DNA from: Pseudozyma flocculosa PF-1
Taxonomy: Eukaryota > Basidiomycota > Ustilaginomycetes > Ustilaginales > Ustilaginaceae
NCBI RefSeq assembly: GCF_000417875.1
Contig: NW_006920873.1
Span: 479,067-543,066 of the forward strand
Length of the DNA stretch: 64,000 bases
Reading direction: 5' to 3'
Under the pieces are notes generated by a model. That model was given only the letters and a program-made list of their open reading frames with translations, searched no databases and was not told the DNA's origin. Of the stretch, positions 32,901-44,337 are shown piece by piece (the stretch's first letter is position 1; each line of letters starts with the position of its first letter). Made by a program: the position numbers and the translations under genes.

Positions 32901-35111
32901 CGTCGGTATTGATCGCGAAGTCTTGCGCGGACGCGGTCTTGCAGGGGTCTTCTTGATGGGCTGGACGCGGCTCGATCCTGTAGCGACAGCGGCAGCGGCA
33001 GCGGCGGTGACGGCGAAGGCAGCAATAGAAGCCGTGACAGCGTCGGACTGTGAGCGGTCATGGTCGCACCGAATCCGTGTGCAGCGCAACGTCTGCTCAC
33101 CACTGAATCTACGACGGTCTTTCCGATGCCTCTCTTCTCCGATTTGAAAGGGTGAGGAGCTCCGTCCACGAGGAATAAGGAAAACGAGGAGCAAACGAAG
33201 AAGGAATGTGTTTTTCGTGGACGAGAGCTTGAGCTGCGATGGCCGAAACGGAGGAATGGATGGAGAGGCGGTCAGTCAGATGGCCAGACGCATCGATCGG
33301 CCTTCTCGCTCCCTAGCCGCCGGTGAGACTTACGACCGGCCTCTTGAGAAAGGAAAAGGGACTTGGCTCGAAAGGAAAGTGCAAGGTCGGCAGGCCAAGA
33401 GAGAAGGAAAGCAAACGGAGAAGAGAAGATGGCAACCCCAGAACCAGTCTTGAAGGGCGTCGGAAAGGGAGGGAACCGTCGAGGTCGGTGGTGGTTGATG
33501 CCGCGCAGCGTATGGAGGGAAAGGAAGGAAACGGGAGGGACGAGGGAGGCCAAGATGATAAAGGAAAGTCGCGAGAGGGGGGCAGGAGCTGCCTGTTCTT
33601 CGAGGGCAGTGAGGGCAGAGCACATGCTCTTGCTTGCCTAGCTGCAGCGGTCGGGGTCATCCCACCACACTGCCTTGAGCCAGCATCACCGTGGGCTCGA
33701 CGTCGGGACGGTGATGGCATCTCGAGCATGCAGGATCTAGATCCATGGGATCGGCTAAACCTTGGCAGGTTGGATCGTCGTCGTCGTCGAGGCGCAAGCA
33801 CGAAGGCCCAGCTACGGATCCAGTACTGTATGAGCGCATCGGTCGGGGCGAGGCGGATGCTCAAGCCATCCGACCTCGCAGCCGGCTGGCGTCCTTGGCT
33901 TGGCGGTCCGTTGCGATGCAGTGTCCGGCTCTCGCGTCGGCGTGTGAGCCGCAGTGACGGGACGGAGCGGGTGGAAGGATGCATCGGCCCATCACGCCGA
34001 CGATCAGTCGGGCGGGCGTGCGAAGGTCTGCCGGTAGCACTGCGCTGGGTGTGACGGAGTGGTGCGCGATGTTGGCGGTGAAATGTCGCGTCGGACGGTC
34101 GCCGAGCGGTGGCGAATCGTGGCCTGCCTGCCGTACACGCCAGCTGCTTCCGCGCATGTTCAACTTCCACCTACGTCGTGGCCTTGCAGCATCCACCCAG
34201 GAGGAGGACGGCGGATGCGAGGTTGCCGCATTGTCTACCGTAGGTAGATGCCACGGGTCGTTGTGCAAGACTCAGCAAACAGATCGAGGGAGGCGCGGGC
34301 TGGCAGGGCGGCGTGCCGGTGGCCTGGCTTCCGTGGCTGTCCGTGGTCGTTGCATCTCGCTGATGCGTCAATCACAGACTGTAGGCAATCAGCCATGGCC
34401 AGGCATGCTGCAGGAAGAGGTTAAAACAGAGCGCTGCGTCGATACAGTGCTGTAGGTGACCTGCCCGATCCTGTTGCAATGATGGCGGTGACGCCCGTCT
34501 GCGCGACGCTGAGGGCCTGCGAACAAGAATAGCAGTCGAGATGGCGGCTTGTCGCGACTGCGCACGCACTAAGAGCGAGCAAGTCAGCATCGCGATAAAA
34601 TGGCCGGGGTACTTACCTACCGCAGCTGTGTAGCGTCTTCAGGCCAGCAGTGGCGATGCTGAGGCCACGACCAAGGCGGTGCTGGGCTTGGTCACTGGTG
34701 TCAGTCCAGTAGTCGTCCGTGGTGCGCAGGCTGACGTAGCAGCGAGGTGTCAAAGGGAGGCATCACATCCCAAGTGCTGGTCCCAAAGAAGCCTGGTATG
34801 GCATAGACTGTTTGCCTGGCATGTTGATGAGGGTTGACCAAGGGGCGGTTGTTGGTGGTGATGGTAGTGCGGCGGTGGCGGTGGCGGTGGCGGTCGAGGG
34901 GGGGCTCTTTTCGGCCGGCAGATCGAACGACGCAAGAGCAGTGGCACGTTGTCGCCTCCACTACTCTGCTACTGGCCAACGCTCGGGCCGCACCGTTCCG
35001 CCGCTCCTCGACCTCAGCCAAGTCAAGAAGGCGGTGCGGCGCGGCGCGGCGCGCTTTCACTCTTTCTCAACGACTTCCTTCGACAAAGGTTCCTGCCACT
35101 TCCTCTACGCT
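32901..35111. other. Divergent intergenic region
   Basis: This is 2.2 kb between the protease (-) and the DUF6924-like gene (+), so it holds both promoters. GCGGCA repeats lie at about 32985-33010 and GGTGGC repeats at about 34860-34890. Opposing open frames of about 240-285 codons (33.3-34.2 kb) overlap each other fully, with no motif. I see no gene. Confidence 0.6.
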
Positions 35112-35239
35112 GTGAGTGGCCGGCTACGCTTCGATCGGTCTGGACTGGACTCGCCCTATCGCTCACACCACGCTCATCTAAACGTTTCCCGCCGCCGACC
35201 CCACTCGCCACCCCTTCCCTCAGCCCTTTGCCTCGCCAG
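35112..35239 (+). other. Probable 5' UTR intron of the DUF6924-like gene
   Basis: A consensus GTGAGT donor at 35112 and a pyrimidine-rich stretch ending CGCCAG at 35239 bracket 128 bases immediately before the ATG at 35241. The size and signals match the coding introns of the window. It is predicted only from splice signals. Confidence 0.5.
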
Positions 35240-35240
35240 G

Positions 35241-35853
35241 ATGAAGGAGCAGATCGCATTCTACGTCCTCGCCGCCTGCCAAAAGGCTCCCCAGGCGGTG
35301 CTCGACGAGATCCGCACCTCGGACACCATCGACGAGACCAACAGCGGCGAGGGCCCGCGCGAACAGTGCCCGCTCTACGACTTCATCGAGCTGGCCAGCC
35401 ACGACAAGCTGTCGAGCCTCGACGACGTCCTCGCCGACCTGCGCCAGAGGAGCGCCGACACCTCGCGCGGCACACAGTGGGACGCCAGCCACTTTGTCGT
35501 CGCCGGCCACGAGGCCAATGCCAATCCATCCGTCGTCGTCTTTTACGAGCTCAGTGAAAAGGGAGACGTTCAGGGTCAGCTCAAGTGCACCGCGCCCATG
35601 GTCCTCGATCCCGTGAGTGGCAGCGCCACCATGCCCAGTTCAGCGAGGCACCACGACGTATCAGGTATCCTCTGACACCTCGAGAATGACCCTCCTCCTT
35701 CACCCTCCTTCTGCCATCTGCCATCTGCCATCTGCCTTCTGCCATCGCCCGTACCGCCACGCGCAGGCATGCAACATCCCCATTGCCAACATGGATCTCG
35801 AAGAGGTGAAAACAGCCGCCGCTGCGCCTGTCACCATGCCAGACCGATTCTGA
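35241..35853 (+). CDS. Small DUF6924-like protein
   Basis: Two exons are read: 35241-35612 and 35767-35853 (152 residues), starting MKEQIAFYVLAACQK. The layout recalls the DUF6924 family, known to me mainly from bacteria: a DFIELA-type segment and spaced Asp residues, a middle strand HFVVAGHE, a hydrophobic strand PSVVVFYEL, and near the end the signature CNIPIANMDLEEV, close to the bacterial ending N-L-S-I/L-ANMDFEEF. Function is unknown. No signal peptide or membrane helix is seen. The intron falls just before the signature motif and the reading frame agrees on both sides. The match is from memory of the family's C-terminal motif, so it needs a profile search. It is convergent with the arrestin gene. 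Confidence 0.6.
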
Positions 35854-36360
35854 CGATCTCCTCCGCACCCCGATTGATGCTTTCCCGCCCTCCCAGTTCC
35901 AAGATGCCTGCGGACAAGACGGCATCTTCCGCGGCTTCCAGTAGCAGCCGCTGGTCCCCACCCTCTCCTTTGGCAACCTATGCGCATAGCCTCAATCACA
36001 CATGCGCAGCTGCACAGCCACGCGGGCTTGCCCACGACCGATGCGCGTCTCGCGCAGCCCGCAACCCAATCACGTCGTCCACCCGCTCAATCGTGAGCGT
36101 CACAACCTCGGACGCCTCCCCTGCTGCAGGCGTTGCAGACGTGCATGCCTCCGTCCTCTACTCTCCGACGCCTGCTAGCCTCTGCGGCCTCGACGACCAA
36201 ATCTGACAATGACGGGTGACATTGCAAGCACCTTGCTTGCTGATTAGACCTGCTTCTGCCTCTACAAGAAACCTCTTCTCCCTTTGCCGCGGAACGGACC
36301 CAAATCCAGGCGTGGTCAACTCGCGCTGCTGCCCTCTTGGCGAACGACGAGTCCGGCGGA

Positions 36361-39300
36361 TCAATGGACGGCGGCTGCAGCACTCGCACCAGCACCGGCA
36401 CCGGCACCCTGGGCCGAGGATGCCGCGGCGGCTGCGTCGCTGGACGACGGGGCATCGGCCAGCCGAGTCGATGCAATCACTGCTTCGCCCTGGCGCGCCT
36501 CGGCCTCGTACGCCGGCGGCGGTGGGTCGCGAGCCCTCGTCGTGCCCGCTGCGTTGCCGACCTCGCGTGCGTGCGGACGCCGAGTCGGCATGACAACTGG
36601 CCTGCCTTCGACCCCGACTGCATTCGGACCTGCCACGCGGGACACAGAGTCGCCCACCGTCGAGCTGAGCGCCAGCCAGCGCTGCGACAGCCGTTGCGGC
36701 GTCGCGGCGCCCGCGCTCGGATCGCTGCGATCGCGAGCTGGTGCCGAACGGTGAGACAGGGGCGAGGGCGGTCGACCGCCAATGCCCAGGCTGGGACCCA
36801 GTCGGCCGCTGCCGCTGTTGACGGGCGAGGGCATCGAGGGACGCGGAATGGCGCGCGGCACGCCGGGCGGGCTCGCGAGCGGACGCCGGCTTGGCACGTC
36901 GGGCTGCGCCGCCGCGGCATCGAGCGGGTCTGGGCCCGCGTCGTCCGGCGTCAGGCTCCAGTAGTTGGGCAGGTTCATCCACTCGTCGGCCGTGTGCACC
37001 GACGTCAGCGTGATGGGCGCCTCGATGATGATGTCGTACAGCTTGTGCTTGCGGTCGTCCTTGACCGGCGCCGCCGCCGCCTGCGTCCCGTCGGCGACCC
37101 CGTCGGGCTTTTCGACGCGGATCATGACGCGGACCAGGTGGTGGACCGCGATGTTGGACTTGGCGTGGTTGGTGCTGAGGTTGATGCGCGTCGTCGAGTG
37201 GTCCGGCAGGTCGAGGTCGGCCGCCAGCTCCCAGGGCCCGTGCGGGTCCATGATCGACGGCAGCGCCTCCGAGTCCGGGTCGTCGCCCGCCGCAGCCTCG
37301 GCGAGGGCGGCGAGCGGGCTGCGCTGCAGCGCCTCGGCCGAGTCCGACATGATGGGCAGCAGCGGCTCGCCCGAGCCTTCGTTGGCCACCTTGAGCAGCG
37401 TCCACTTGCGCGGCACCTCGTGGCGCGCCACGCGCCGGCCCTTTGCAAAGTAGTCTGTCCGCTCCTCGAGCATCGCCGTGATCTTGTGGATCCGCACCTT
37501 GCCCTGCGGCACAAACTTCAGCCAGAGCGGGATCTTGCGTCCAAAGGGAAAGCTCTTGCCGCTGAACACGACCATGTACGACAGCACGTCCTCCCACGTC
37601 CGCTCGACGACGATCGAGTCGGTCTCGTCGAGAGCGTCCTCGTCGGGCGCGTGGATCAGTTTGATCTCCCTTTCGGCAACCAGATTCGGGGTCAGAGCGC
37701 CGGAGCGGTACACGACGGCCTTGAGGACGTACTTGGTAAAGCCAAAGTCGGCATGCAGCGTCGGCGGCAGATTCGAGGGGAGCGAGATGCAGACGGGAAA
37801 GGTGTAGGTGCCCTTCTTGAACTCCTTGGACTCGGCCGCCGCGCCGACGTCCTCCTCGGCCTTGGGCTCGTGCTCCTTGAGCAGCCCGCCGATGAGACCC
37901 TTGAGCCCAGACTTTTTGCCCTTGCCCGGCTCGCCCGCACCCTTGCTGGCCTGCTTGAGCTTGCTCGAGACCGAAGTCTTGTCGCGCTCCGACACCTCTG
38001 CCGAGTTGCGCCGAGACGCCGGCGAGCTGCGGACCGGGCTCGGAGTCGACTGCGGACCCGGGACCAGCGAAGATGCCGATGCGGCAGTCGACACCGACGT
38101 AGCCGTTGCAGCGGCCGAGGAAGGGCCCGCGGCAGGGCCAAGAGGGGGAGGAGGGTGGTCGAACCGCACCGTCTGCTCCTTTGCGCGCGGCGAGAGGGTC
38201 TGGCCAGTGAGGATGCTCCTTCCTGGCGCGGCCGAAGGCGTCCGCGACATGGTCGGCGAGGATGGAGCCGTCGAGTCCCGCGAAGCGGCGGGATAGGCGT
38301 CTCGAGAGCCTGAGCCGCCCTCGGTCCAAGGGGCGGACGAAGTGGGCATCCATACCGGCGATCCGATCTCGCTCGATGGCGAGGTTGCGTTGGGCAACTC
38401 GTCGACTGTTGTCGTCGAAGGCCAGCCGTCGTAGTCAAACAGCGGTGCCGACCGCGGCGCGTAGCCTGGCGGCCGATCGCTACTGGGCGGTTCGAGGTAG
38501 GCGCTCCAGCGCTGCGCTGAGGTCGCCACTGCACCATTCGGTGGAGACGCCGCTGGAAAGCCTTCGCGAGCGGGGCTCTGCAAGTCTCTCCGAGCGAAGA
38601 GTTCGGAAAAGCTTCCCAGACCCTCCTGAGGGGCGCGAGGGGTCGCGGAACTCGCGAGGGGGCTCGGAGGCTGGAGCGGCGGCGAGCGGCTCGACGCTCC
38701 GGAGGCGGCATTGCCCTGGTCCGCCCACGAGGCGGTGCCTGACCCAGTCCGATTGAGAGCCGGACGAGCCGGGGCCTTGGTCGCGGCACCTTTGGATTTT
38801 GAAGCGTTCAGGTCGGGACGCAGCGTCGGCGGGATGATAGCAGTGCCCGCCTTGGCAGCGGCACCTGCCAGTTGGCGGGCCAGGTTGCTGCCAGTATTTG
38901 TCGTCTCCTCTTTGCGAGCAGCAGCGGGGCTGCGCGAGGAACTGCTCGCGCCTGCGGTGCTCGGATCCCGCTGCTGTCCACCGGACACACCCGCCGAGGC
39001 TGCGGCGGCCGAGTCCCAGTCGAACTCGTCGTTGAGACCGATGCCGGGTCCCACCGAGTTGCTCCTCCGCCTGCCGGGCACGGATCCTTCGACCTTGGCG
39101 TCAAAGAGAGTGGTGGTCTGCTTGAAGATGGTCACCTCCTCGACCAGCTCGAGGCGGTTGGGACCGATGCCCTCGGGCCAGTCGGTCCGAGCGGTACCCG
39201 TGAGGCTGACCGAGATCTCGCGCACCTTGCACGGCTTCGGGAGGTAGACGGTGATCAGCCCCCTCAGTTGCGAGGGCGGGGCATCGACGTTGATGGGCCT

Positions 39301-39393
39301 CCTCCGGCCGCGGGCATCTTCGCCGGCTGCCGACTGGCCTCGAAGGTAGACGACGGGCTCGAGCTGCGCGATTGATACGGCGGCGGGAGACAT
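36361..39393 (-). CDS. Arrestin-related trafficking adaptor (alpha-arrestin)
   Basis: One exon of 1010 residues, ATG at 39393 and TGA at 36361. The N-terminal arrestin strands are visible: LEPVVYLRGQS, then RGLITVYLPKPCKVREISVSLTG and EEVTIFKQTTTLFDAK. A disordered Ser/Pro-rich insertion of roughly 400 residues follows. The fold resumes at TFPVCISLPSNLPPTLHADFG and YVLKAVVYR, followed by the arrestin-C segment SGKSFPFGRKIPLWLKF and KITAMLEERTDYF. Two PPxY motifs for Rsp5-type ligases are present: PPGY (308-311) and PPAY (959-962). Such adaptors recruit Rsp5 to plasma-membrane transporters to trigger their ubiquitination and endocytosis. The insertion inside arrestin-N is typical of fungal members. 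Which transporter it regulates is unknown. The extreme C-terminus is Ala-rich. Confidence 0.9.
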   Translation of the reverse strand: MSPAAVSIAQLEPVVYLRGQSAAGEDARGRRRPINVDAPPSQLRGLITVYLPKPCKVREISVSLTGTARTDWPEGIGPNRLELVEEVTIFKQTTTLFDAKVEGSVPGRRRSNSVGPGIGLNDEFDWDSAAAASAGVSGGQQRDPSTAGASSSSRSPAAARKEETTNTGSNLARQLAGAAAKAGTAIIPPTLRPDLNASKSKGAATKAPARPALNRTGSGTASWADQGNAASGASSRSPPLQPPSPLASSATPRAPQEGLGSFSELFARRDLQSPAREGFPAASPPNGAVATSAQRWSAYLEPPSSDRPPGYAPRSAPLFDYDGWPSTTTVDELPNATSPSSEIGSPVWMPTSSAPWTEGGSGSRDAYPAASRDSTAPSSPTMSRTPSAAPGRSILTGQTLSPRAKEQTVRFDHPPPPLGPAAGPSSAAATATSVSTAASASSLVPGPQSTPSPVRSSPASRRNSAEVSERDKTSVSSKLKQASKGAGEPGKGKKSGLKGLIGGLLKEHEPKAEEDVGAAAESKEFKKGTYTFPVCISLPSNLPPTLHADFGFTKYVLKAVVYRSGALTPNLVAEREIKLIHAPDEDALDETDSIVVERTWEDVLSYMVVFSGKSFPFGRKIPLWLKFVPQGKVRIHKITAMLEERTDYFAKGRRVARHEVPRKWTLLKVANEGSGEPLLPIMSDSAEALQRSPLAALAEAAAGDDPDSEALPSIMDPHGPWELAADLDLPDHSTTRINLSTNHAKSNIAVHHLVRVMIRVEKPDGVADGTQAAAAPVKDDRKHKLYDIIIEAPITLTSVHTADEWMNLPNYWSLTPDDAGPDPLDAAAAQPDVPSRRPLASPPGVPRAIPRPSMPSPVNSGSGRLGPSLGIGGRPPSPLSHRSAPARDRSDPSAGAATPQRLSQRWLALSSTVGDSVSRVAGPNAVGVEGRPVVMPTRRPHAREVGNAAGTTRARDPPPPAYEAEARQGEAVIASTRLADAPSSSDAAAAASSAQGAGAGAGASAAAAVH

Positions 39394-41185
39394 GGATGGT
39401 CGTTCAGGTGCCGCGCGGATCAGCCGGTCGGCTCTTGGGTGTGAGGCAACGTGAGGGGCGGAGCTCGACTAGGAGCCGAAGCAAGCCGAGCTCGACTGTA
39501 GGACGTCGCGAGCTTGAGAAGCGGTGGCAAGAAGGGTTTCCGGGGGCAGTTCCGAGCGTGCAATTGGGAAGGACGAGGTTGCGGCGTTGTCCGATCCGAG
39601 TGGGAGAAGGCAGCAGCAGGCGTCTAGCTCGAATGCCGAGGCGTGCCGTGCCGCTGATAGAGTGCACCAGGCGGGCAAGGCGATCTCAATTCGCTCGAGC
39701 GTCGAGCGTCTATGTCGGGGAGGGCGTCGCTGGGGTGGTCAGGGAGCAGCGCTGCGTCGGTGATTCCGCAGCCAGGAGCACGCGATGGTCGAACAGCGAT
39801 GGCCGAAGATCGAGGATCGAGGATAGAGACAGTGGCAGTGGCGGTGATGTCGACCTCTTGAAAGGTTGCTCTTCCTACCCTAGCCCCGGCAGACCGTGGA
39901 CGCTCGGTGGCGTGATGCGGGCAGGTGGCCTGCGAGAACGGCGGCGACGGGGCCAAACAGGCTAGGGTATGTCTGGCGGCGGTGTCGGTGGTGGTGGTCG
40001 AGAGGAAAGCGTCGGGCGATCCGCGAGGCGAGCACCCCATGGCTTCGCCTGCCTCCGTCCCCCTCGGCCTCGACCTCGACGCTGCGCCGGCCAGTCAGGG
40101 TTCGGCAACCTGCTTGCTTGCTTGCTGCTCGCTGTGAACAAGGTGAGCCTCGTTATTTTGGGACTCGATGGCCCCACTCTCGGAGGGATGATTCATGGCA
40201 GCAGCATGCCTTGCGGTTTGCCAGCCAGCCAGAGTACGTCTTGCTCTGTTTCGCCCTTCGGCCCTTTTCCGAGCCACGCGACCGGGCGAGACCGAAGCGC
40301 CCCGACCCCCGCCTGCCTCCTCTCTTCCCGGCCCCTCTCGTGGTGAACACGCCATGGCGATGGTCCTGCCGTAGCCATCTATCTCGCCCGCTCCCTCCGT
40401 CCGAAACTGAACTCGACGAGGCCGGAGGTCGGCGAGGGCGATGAGGGCGGTGACAGCCCGCCGCCGCCGCCGGCGTCGCCTTCGGGAAAGGCCGAACTTT
40501 TTCTGAGCCGATGCATAAACCCTAGCCTTCCGTTTTCCCTCTGGGCAGGCCGTGCAGCGCGGCGTGGCTTGCTTTTCGGCGTGGAGGGCGCTCGACGTCG
40601 TCGCTCCAGGACGTGTGGCACCACCAACCCTTGCCCCGTCCTGGCCCCGAACAGGAGGCCGAGGCTAGGGCTGGCGAGATACCAACCAAAGCCGAGCCGG
40701 GCGGGCTGACGGGCGCGCGATATCGACGTGCACATCGCATGTATGGCTCGAGCGGAGAGTCAGCAGGCCTAGGGCAAGGCGACGCTGGGCTAGGCCAGGA
40801 TAGGGTGGCGGGGCACGTTGCGAGAGCATAACCTGTCCCCACAGGCGTTGCCGCGGCCCAACCCGGCCCGCCGCTGGCTCCACCTAGGACAAAGGGACGG
40901 CTCCGCAGGGCACGCCTGCCAGGCCAAGGCCGGATTGCGGGGCATCGGGTCGTGGCCTCGATCGGGCTCAGAACGTGGTGGACCGGGCGAGGTCTTCTCC
41001 ACCTCACCAGCTGGCAGGCAGGCGGCAGCCAGCACCTTGGTGGCACCTCGCTCGCTCCATCTCCACCGACTTCCACCTTCCTCGCTCCCTCGCACACCCT
41101 CTTCACCGTTGCAGCGTCCTGTTCGTGACGGCTCGGAATCTTTCTCCTCTCTTTTCAGACCGGCAGCAGGAGCCAGTCGGTCGAT
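39394..41185. other. Divergent intergenic region
   Basis: This is 1.8 kb between the arrestin (-) and CLPTM1 (+) starts. It is GC-rich and without a supportable gene. A CTTTTCAG sequence near 41158 could be the acceptor of a 5' UTR intron for CLPTM1, but I could not place a convincing donor. Confidence 0.6.
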
Positions 41186-44082
41186 ATGCCGGCATCCCAA
41201 GCCGCAGCCGCCGCAGCTGGCGGCGCACCCGCCCAGCCCGATGCACCACCAGCCACCGACTGGAAGTGGACGCTCGGTCGGGCCGCGATCATGTACCTTG
41301 GAGTCCAGTTTGTCATGGGACGTGAGTAGTTGCAGCTGGCGGCATTGCGCTCGGCGAGCGGTCAGTCGTCAAAGGGCTGGCAGGTGTACAGACGTCGCGC
41401 ATACCTCTCTGACACGGCCTCTTCTCCTTGCCCTGCCCGGCCCCCGGCATTCATCTACTTGGCCGCCCCCGGCCGCCGTGCCGTCAACAGCCAACGGTCC
41501 CTTTGCCAGCAAGAAGGGCCCGCAGACGCAGCCGAGCGCACAGCAAGGTGTCGCTTCGGGGGACCCGACGGTCGTCGACGCCTCGTCGGCGGTGCCGGCG
41601 CGGAGCAGCCCCGTGCTGCCCGGAGCCGAAGTGGTGCCTCTGGCGGCGTACGGCAGGCCCACCGTGCCGGCCTGGTCACAGGATGCACCTCTCGACTTTT
41701 ACGTCTACATCTCGTCGGCCCCTGCCCCGACGCACGAGGACCTCTTGACGCAGTCGTCGGAGCTCGTCGCGGGCGGCGGTACGGAGCGCGCTCCCCCGGT
41801 GCCCTTTGACGCTTTCCCGCAGCTGCTCCAGGACCCCTTCCGTCCGGACGCTGGCTCCGATGCCCACGTCGTTTACGCGCCCGCAAACGGCGTCGCGAGC
41901 GGCAGCGGCAGTGGCAGCCTCCGACCCATTGCGGCCGCAAAGTGGTCCGACATTGGGCTCGGCGACTTTGCCATGACGCGCGACGTCGACTTCACCCTCA
42001 AGCTCGACGACCAGGTGCGCAGCAACAACGGCAGCATCTGGGCCGACCTCGTCGTCACGCCGCGCGGTGTGGCGCTCAACAAGCTCGACAGGGCGTCGGC
42101 GCGCAAGGCGGTCCTACGTACGCGAAAGCGTGAGTGGCCCTAGGTCACCCTATGCGAGCTTGGAAGCCCTTTCGACACCTGCCTCGATGCCACATCCTGA
42201 CCGCCTACCTTTCCCGTTCTCTCCTGGCCTCGTCGTCTGCCAGTCCTGACCCGGCTGCTGCCCCTCAAGAGGAAGCGCGAGGAAAAGAACCTCTTTGGCG
42301 GCAGCAGCAGCAAGAGCGGCTCGGAAGCCGAGGCTGGCGAGCCCGACGCCGCCGAAGATGCCGTCGATGCAAAGGCGCCGCCGCCGCTGGTCGGGCACTG
42401 GCACACGAACCTGTCGGTGGCGCTCGTCCAGGACGACAACAACCCGCAGATCCAGCTGCAGCAGCTGCCCCCGCCGCTGCGGCAATACATCCACGTCCCG
42501 CGCGACGGAGCGGGCGAGAAGCTGCAGGACCCCACGGGCCAGTTTGACCTGCGCTTCCCCACCGTCTTCCCCAACGACTTCTGGCTTCTCAAGGAGCACA
42601 TGACGCCGATCAACGAGACGGTGAGCGAGGTGCGGCTGCACATCCACCTCTACCACCAGACGTTCTTCAAGTTCCAGATCCTGGCCTCGGTGTCGGACGC
42701 GTTCGACAAGCAGGCCTCTGGGGCCGGCGGCGGTGGCGGCATGGGTGCGAGCGCGACGGGCAGCGAGATCGACATGCTCAAGACGATGCTCCTCGAGACC
42801 AACCCGTGGTTCCTGGCCCTGACGGTGACTGTCAGCCTGCTGCACAGCCTGTTTGAGTTCCTGGCCTTTTCGTCCGACGTGCGCCACTGGAAGAACAAGG
42901 ACAACCTGGCGGGCGTCAGCTTGGGCTCGATCCTGACCAACGTCGTGGTCCAGATCATCATCACGCTGTACCTGCTCGACAACAACGAGGAGACATCGTG
43001 GATGATCCTGGCGGGCCAGGCGGTGGGCGTGCTGATCGAGGTGTGGAAGCTCACAAAGGCCGTCACCGTCGGCCTGGTCGCTGCGCCGCCGGGGTCGCTG
43101 GTGCCCTTCCGCCTCAAGATCTCGGACAAGCACGTGCTGAGCGAAGAGGAGAAGCGGACGCAGGAGTACGACAAGCTCGCGTTCAAGTACGTCGGCCTCG
43201 TGGCGGTGCCCGTGCTGGTGGCGTACACCGTCTACTCGGCGCTTTACCAGACTCATCGAGGCGTAAGTGGTGGCGTGGCGTCGCGTGGCGTGGCGCTCTC
43301 TGAGATCCGGACCCGGACCAGCATCCTCGCCCCATCGTAGCGACTCCGACTGACTGATCTCACATGCCCTCTCCCCTCTCCGCCCGCGTCTCCCTTGGCG
43401 CCCTACGCAACAATCCTCTCGACGACTGATCGTTCCGACGCGTGCCACACAGTGGTGGTCCTTCATCATCTCGACGGCGACGTCGTTCGTGTACGCCTTC
43501 GGCTTCGTGTCGCTGGTGCCGCAGCTGATTGTCAACTACAAGCTCAAGAGCACGGCGGGCATGAACACCAAGACGTTTGTGTACAAGATCCTGGGCACGT
43601 TTGTCGACGACCTCTTCGCCTTCTGCATCAAGATGCCCACGCTCCACCGCCTCGCCTGCTTCCGCGACGACATTGTCTTTTTCATCTTCCGTGAGTCGCG
43701 GGCCGCCCTTCCCACCCTCCCTCTCTCTCTCTCTTCCCGCGGTGGCGCGGCGCTGTCTGGCCTTTTTTGGCTGTGGGGATGCTAATCGTTCTACCCACCC
43801 GCTCTGGATCTCCGATGCACGGCGGCGGTGGTGGCAGTCTACCAACGTTGGATCTACGGAATCGATCCGACGAGGAGGAACGAGTTTGGCCAAGTCGTCG
43901 ATCCAAAGGACGACCAGGACGAGGGCGGCGAAAAGGACAAGGTTAAGGCAGGCAAGCCGACGACGCCCGCCACGCCCGCTGTCGGCGCCCTCAAGGCCTC
44001 GGGACGCGAGGAACAGGTCAGAGACGGTCTAAGGCCTCGAGGAAGTGCCACAGCAGGCGAGGCAAAGGCGGAGCAGGAGTAG
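41186..44082 (+). CDS. CLPTM1-family transmembrane protein
   Basis: Five exons are read: 41186-41321, 41491-42129, 42244-43262, 43453-43690 and 43838-44082 (758 residues). Intron 3 uses GTAAGT and the others GTGAGT. Exon 1 holds the first membrane segment (TLGRAAIMYLGVQFVMG). A large extracytosolic domain follows with DFYVYISS, GSIWADLVVTP and YLP-like LLPLKRKR. The C-terminal membrane region contains NPWFLALTVTVSLLHSLFEFLAF, NDVRHWKN-like DVRHWKNKDNLAG, SFVYAFGFVSLVPQLIVNYKLKS and FLYQRWIYGIDPTRRNEFG, all diagnostic of CLPTM1/CLPTM1L. Human CLPTM1 is an ER protein that retains GABA-A receptors, and CLPTM1L is a glucosaminylphosphatidylinositol scramblase, so a role in ER lipid or protein handling is likely. 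The C-terminal tail is charged and short. It is convergent with RAD21, 255 bases apart. Confidence 0.93.
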
Positions 44083-44337
44083 TAGCAGCGACGAAAGGGC
44101 GGCTCATCGTTCGATGCGTCGGCTTCGAGACAGGCGCATAGGATGCATTCGGCATTGCGATGGGTCGCCGGATAAGACGAGGTGGGAAAGCGACCGAGGC
44201 GCACGGGAGGGGATGGTCGAGCATGCTACTTTACAACAAGAAGAACAACAACAAGGATTCGAAGCCGGTGGGGAGGATGAGCAAACAGTGGTGTCGACGT
44301 CGACGACCCAGGATGGCACGACGAGGTCGACCGGCGA

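Noticed and set aside
33313..34170. 285-codon minus-strand frame and its 243-codon plus-strand partner
   Set aside because: They overlap almost completely on opposite strands, and neither shows a domain or plausible start context.
36337..38313. 658-codon frame on the plus strand
   Set aside because: It lies exactly antisense to the arrestin gene, whose protein matches a known family. The frame is a shadow produced by codon bias.
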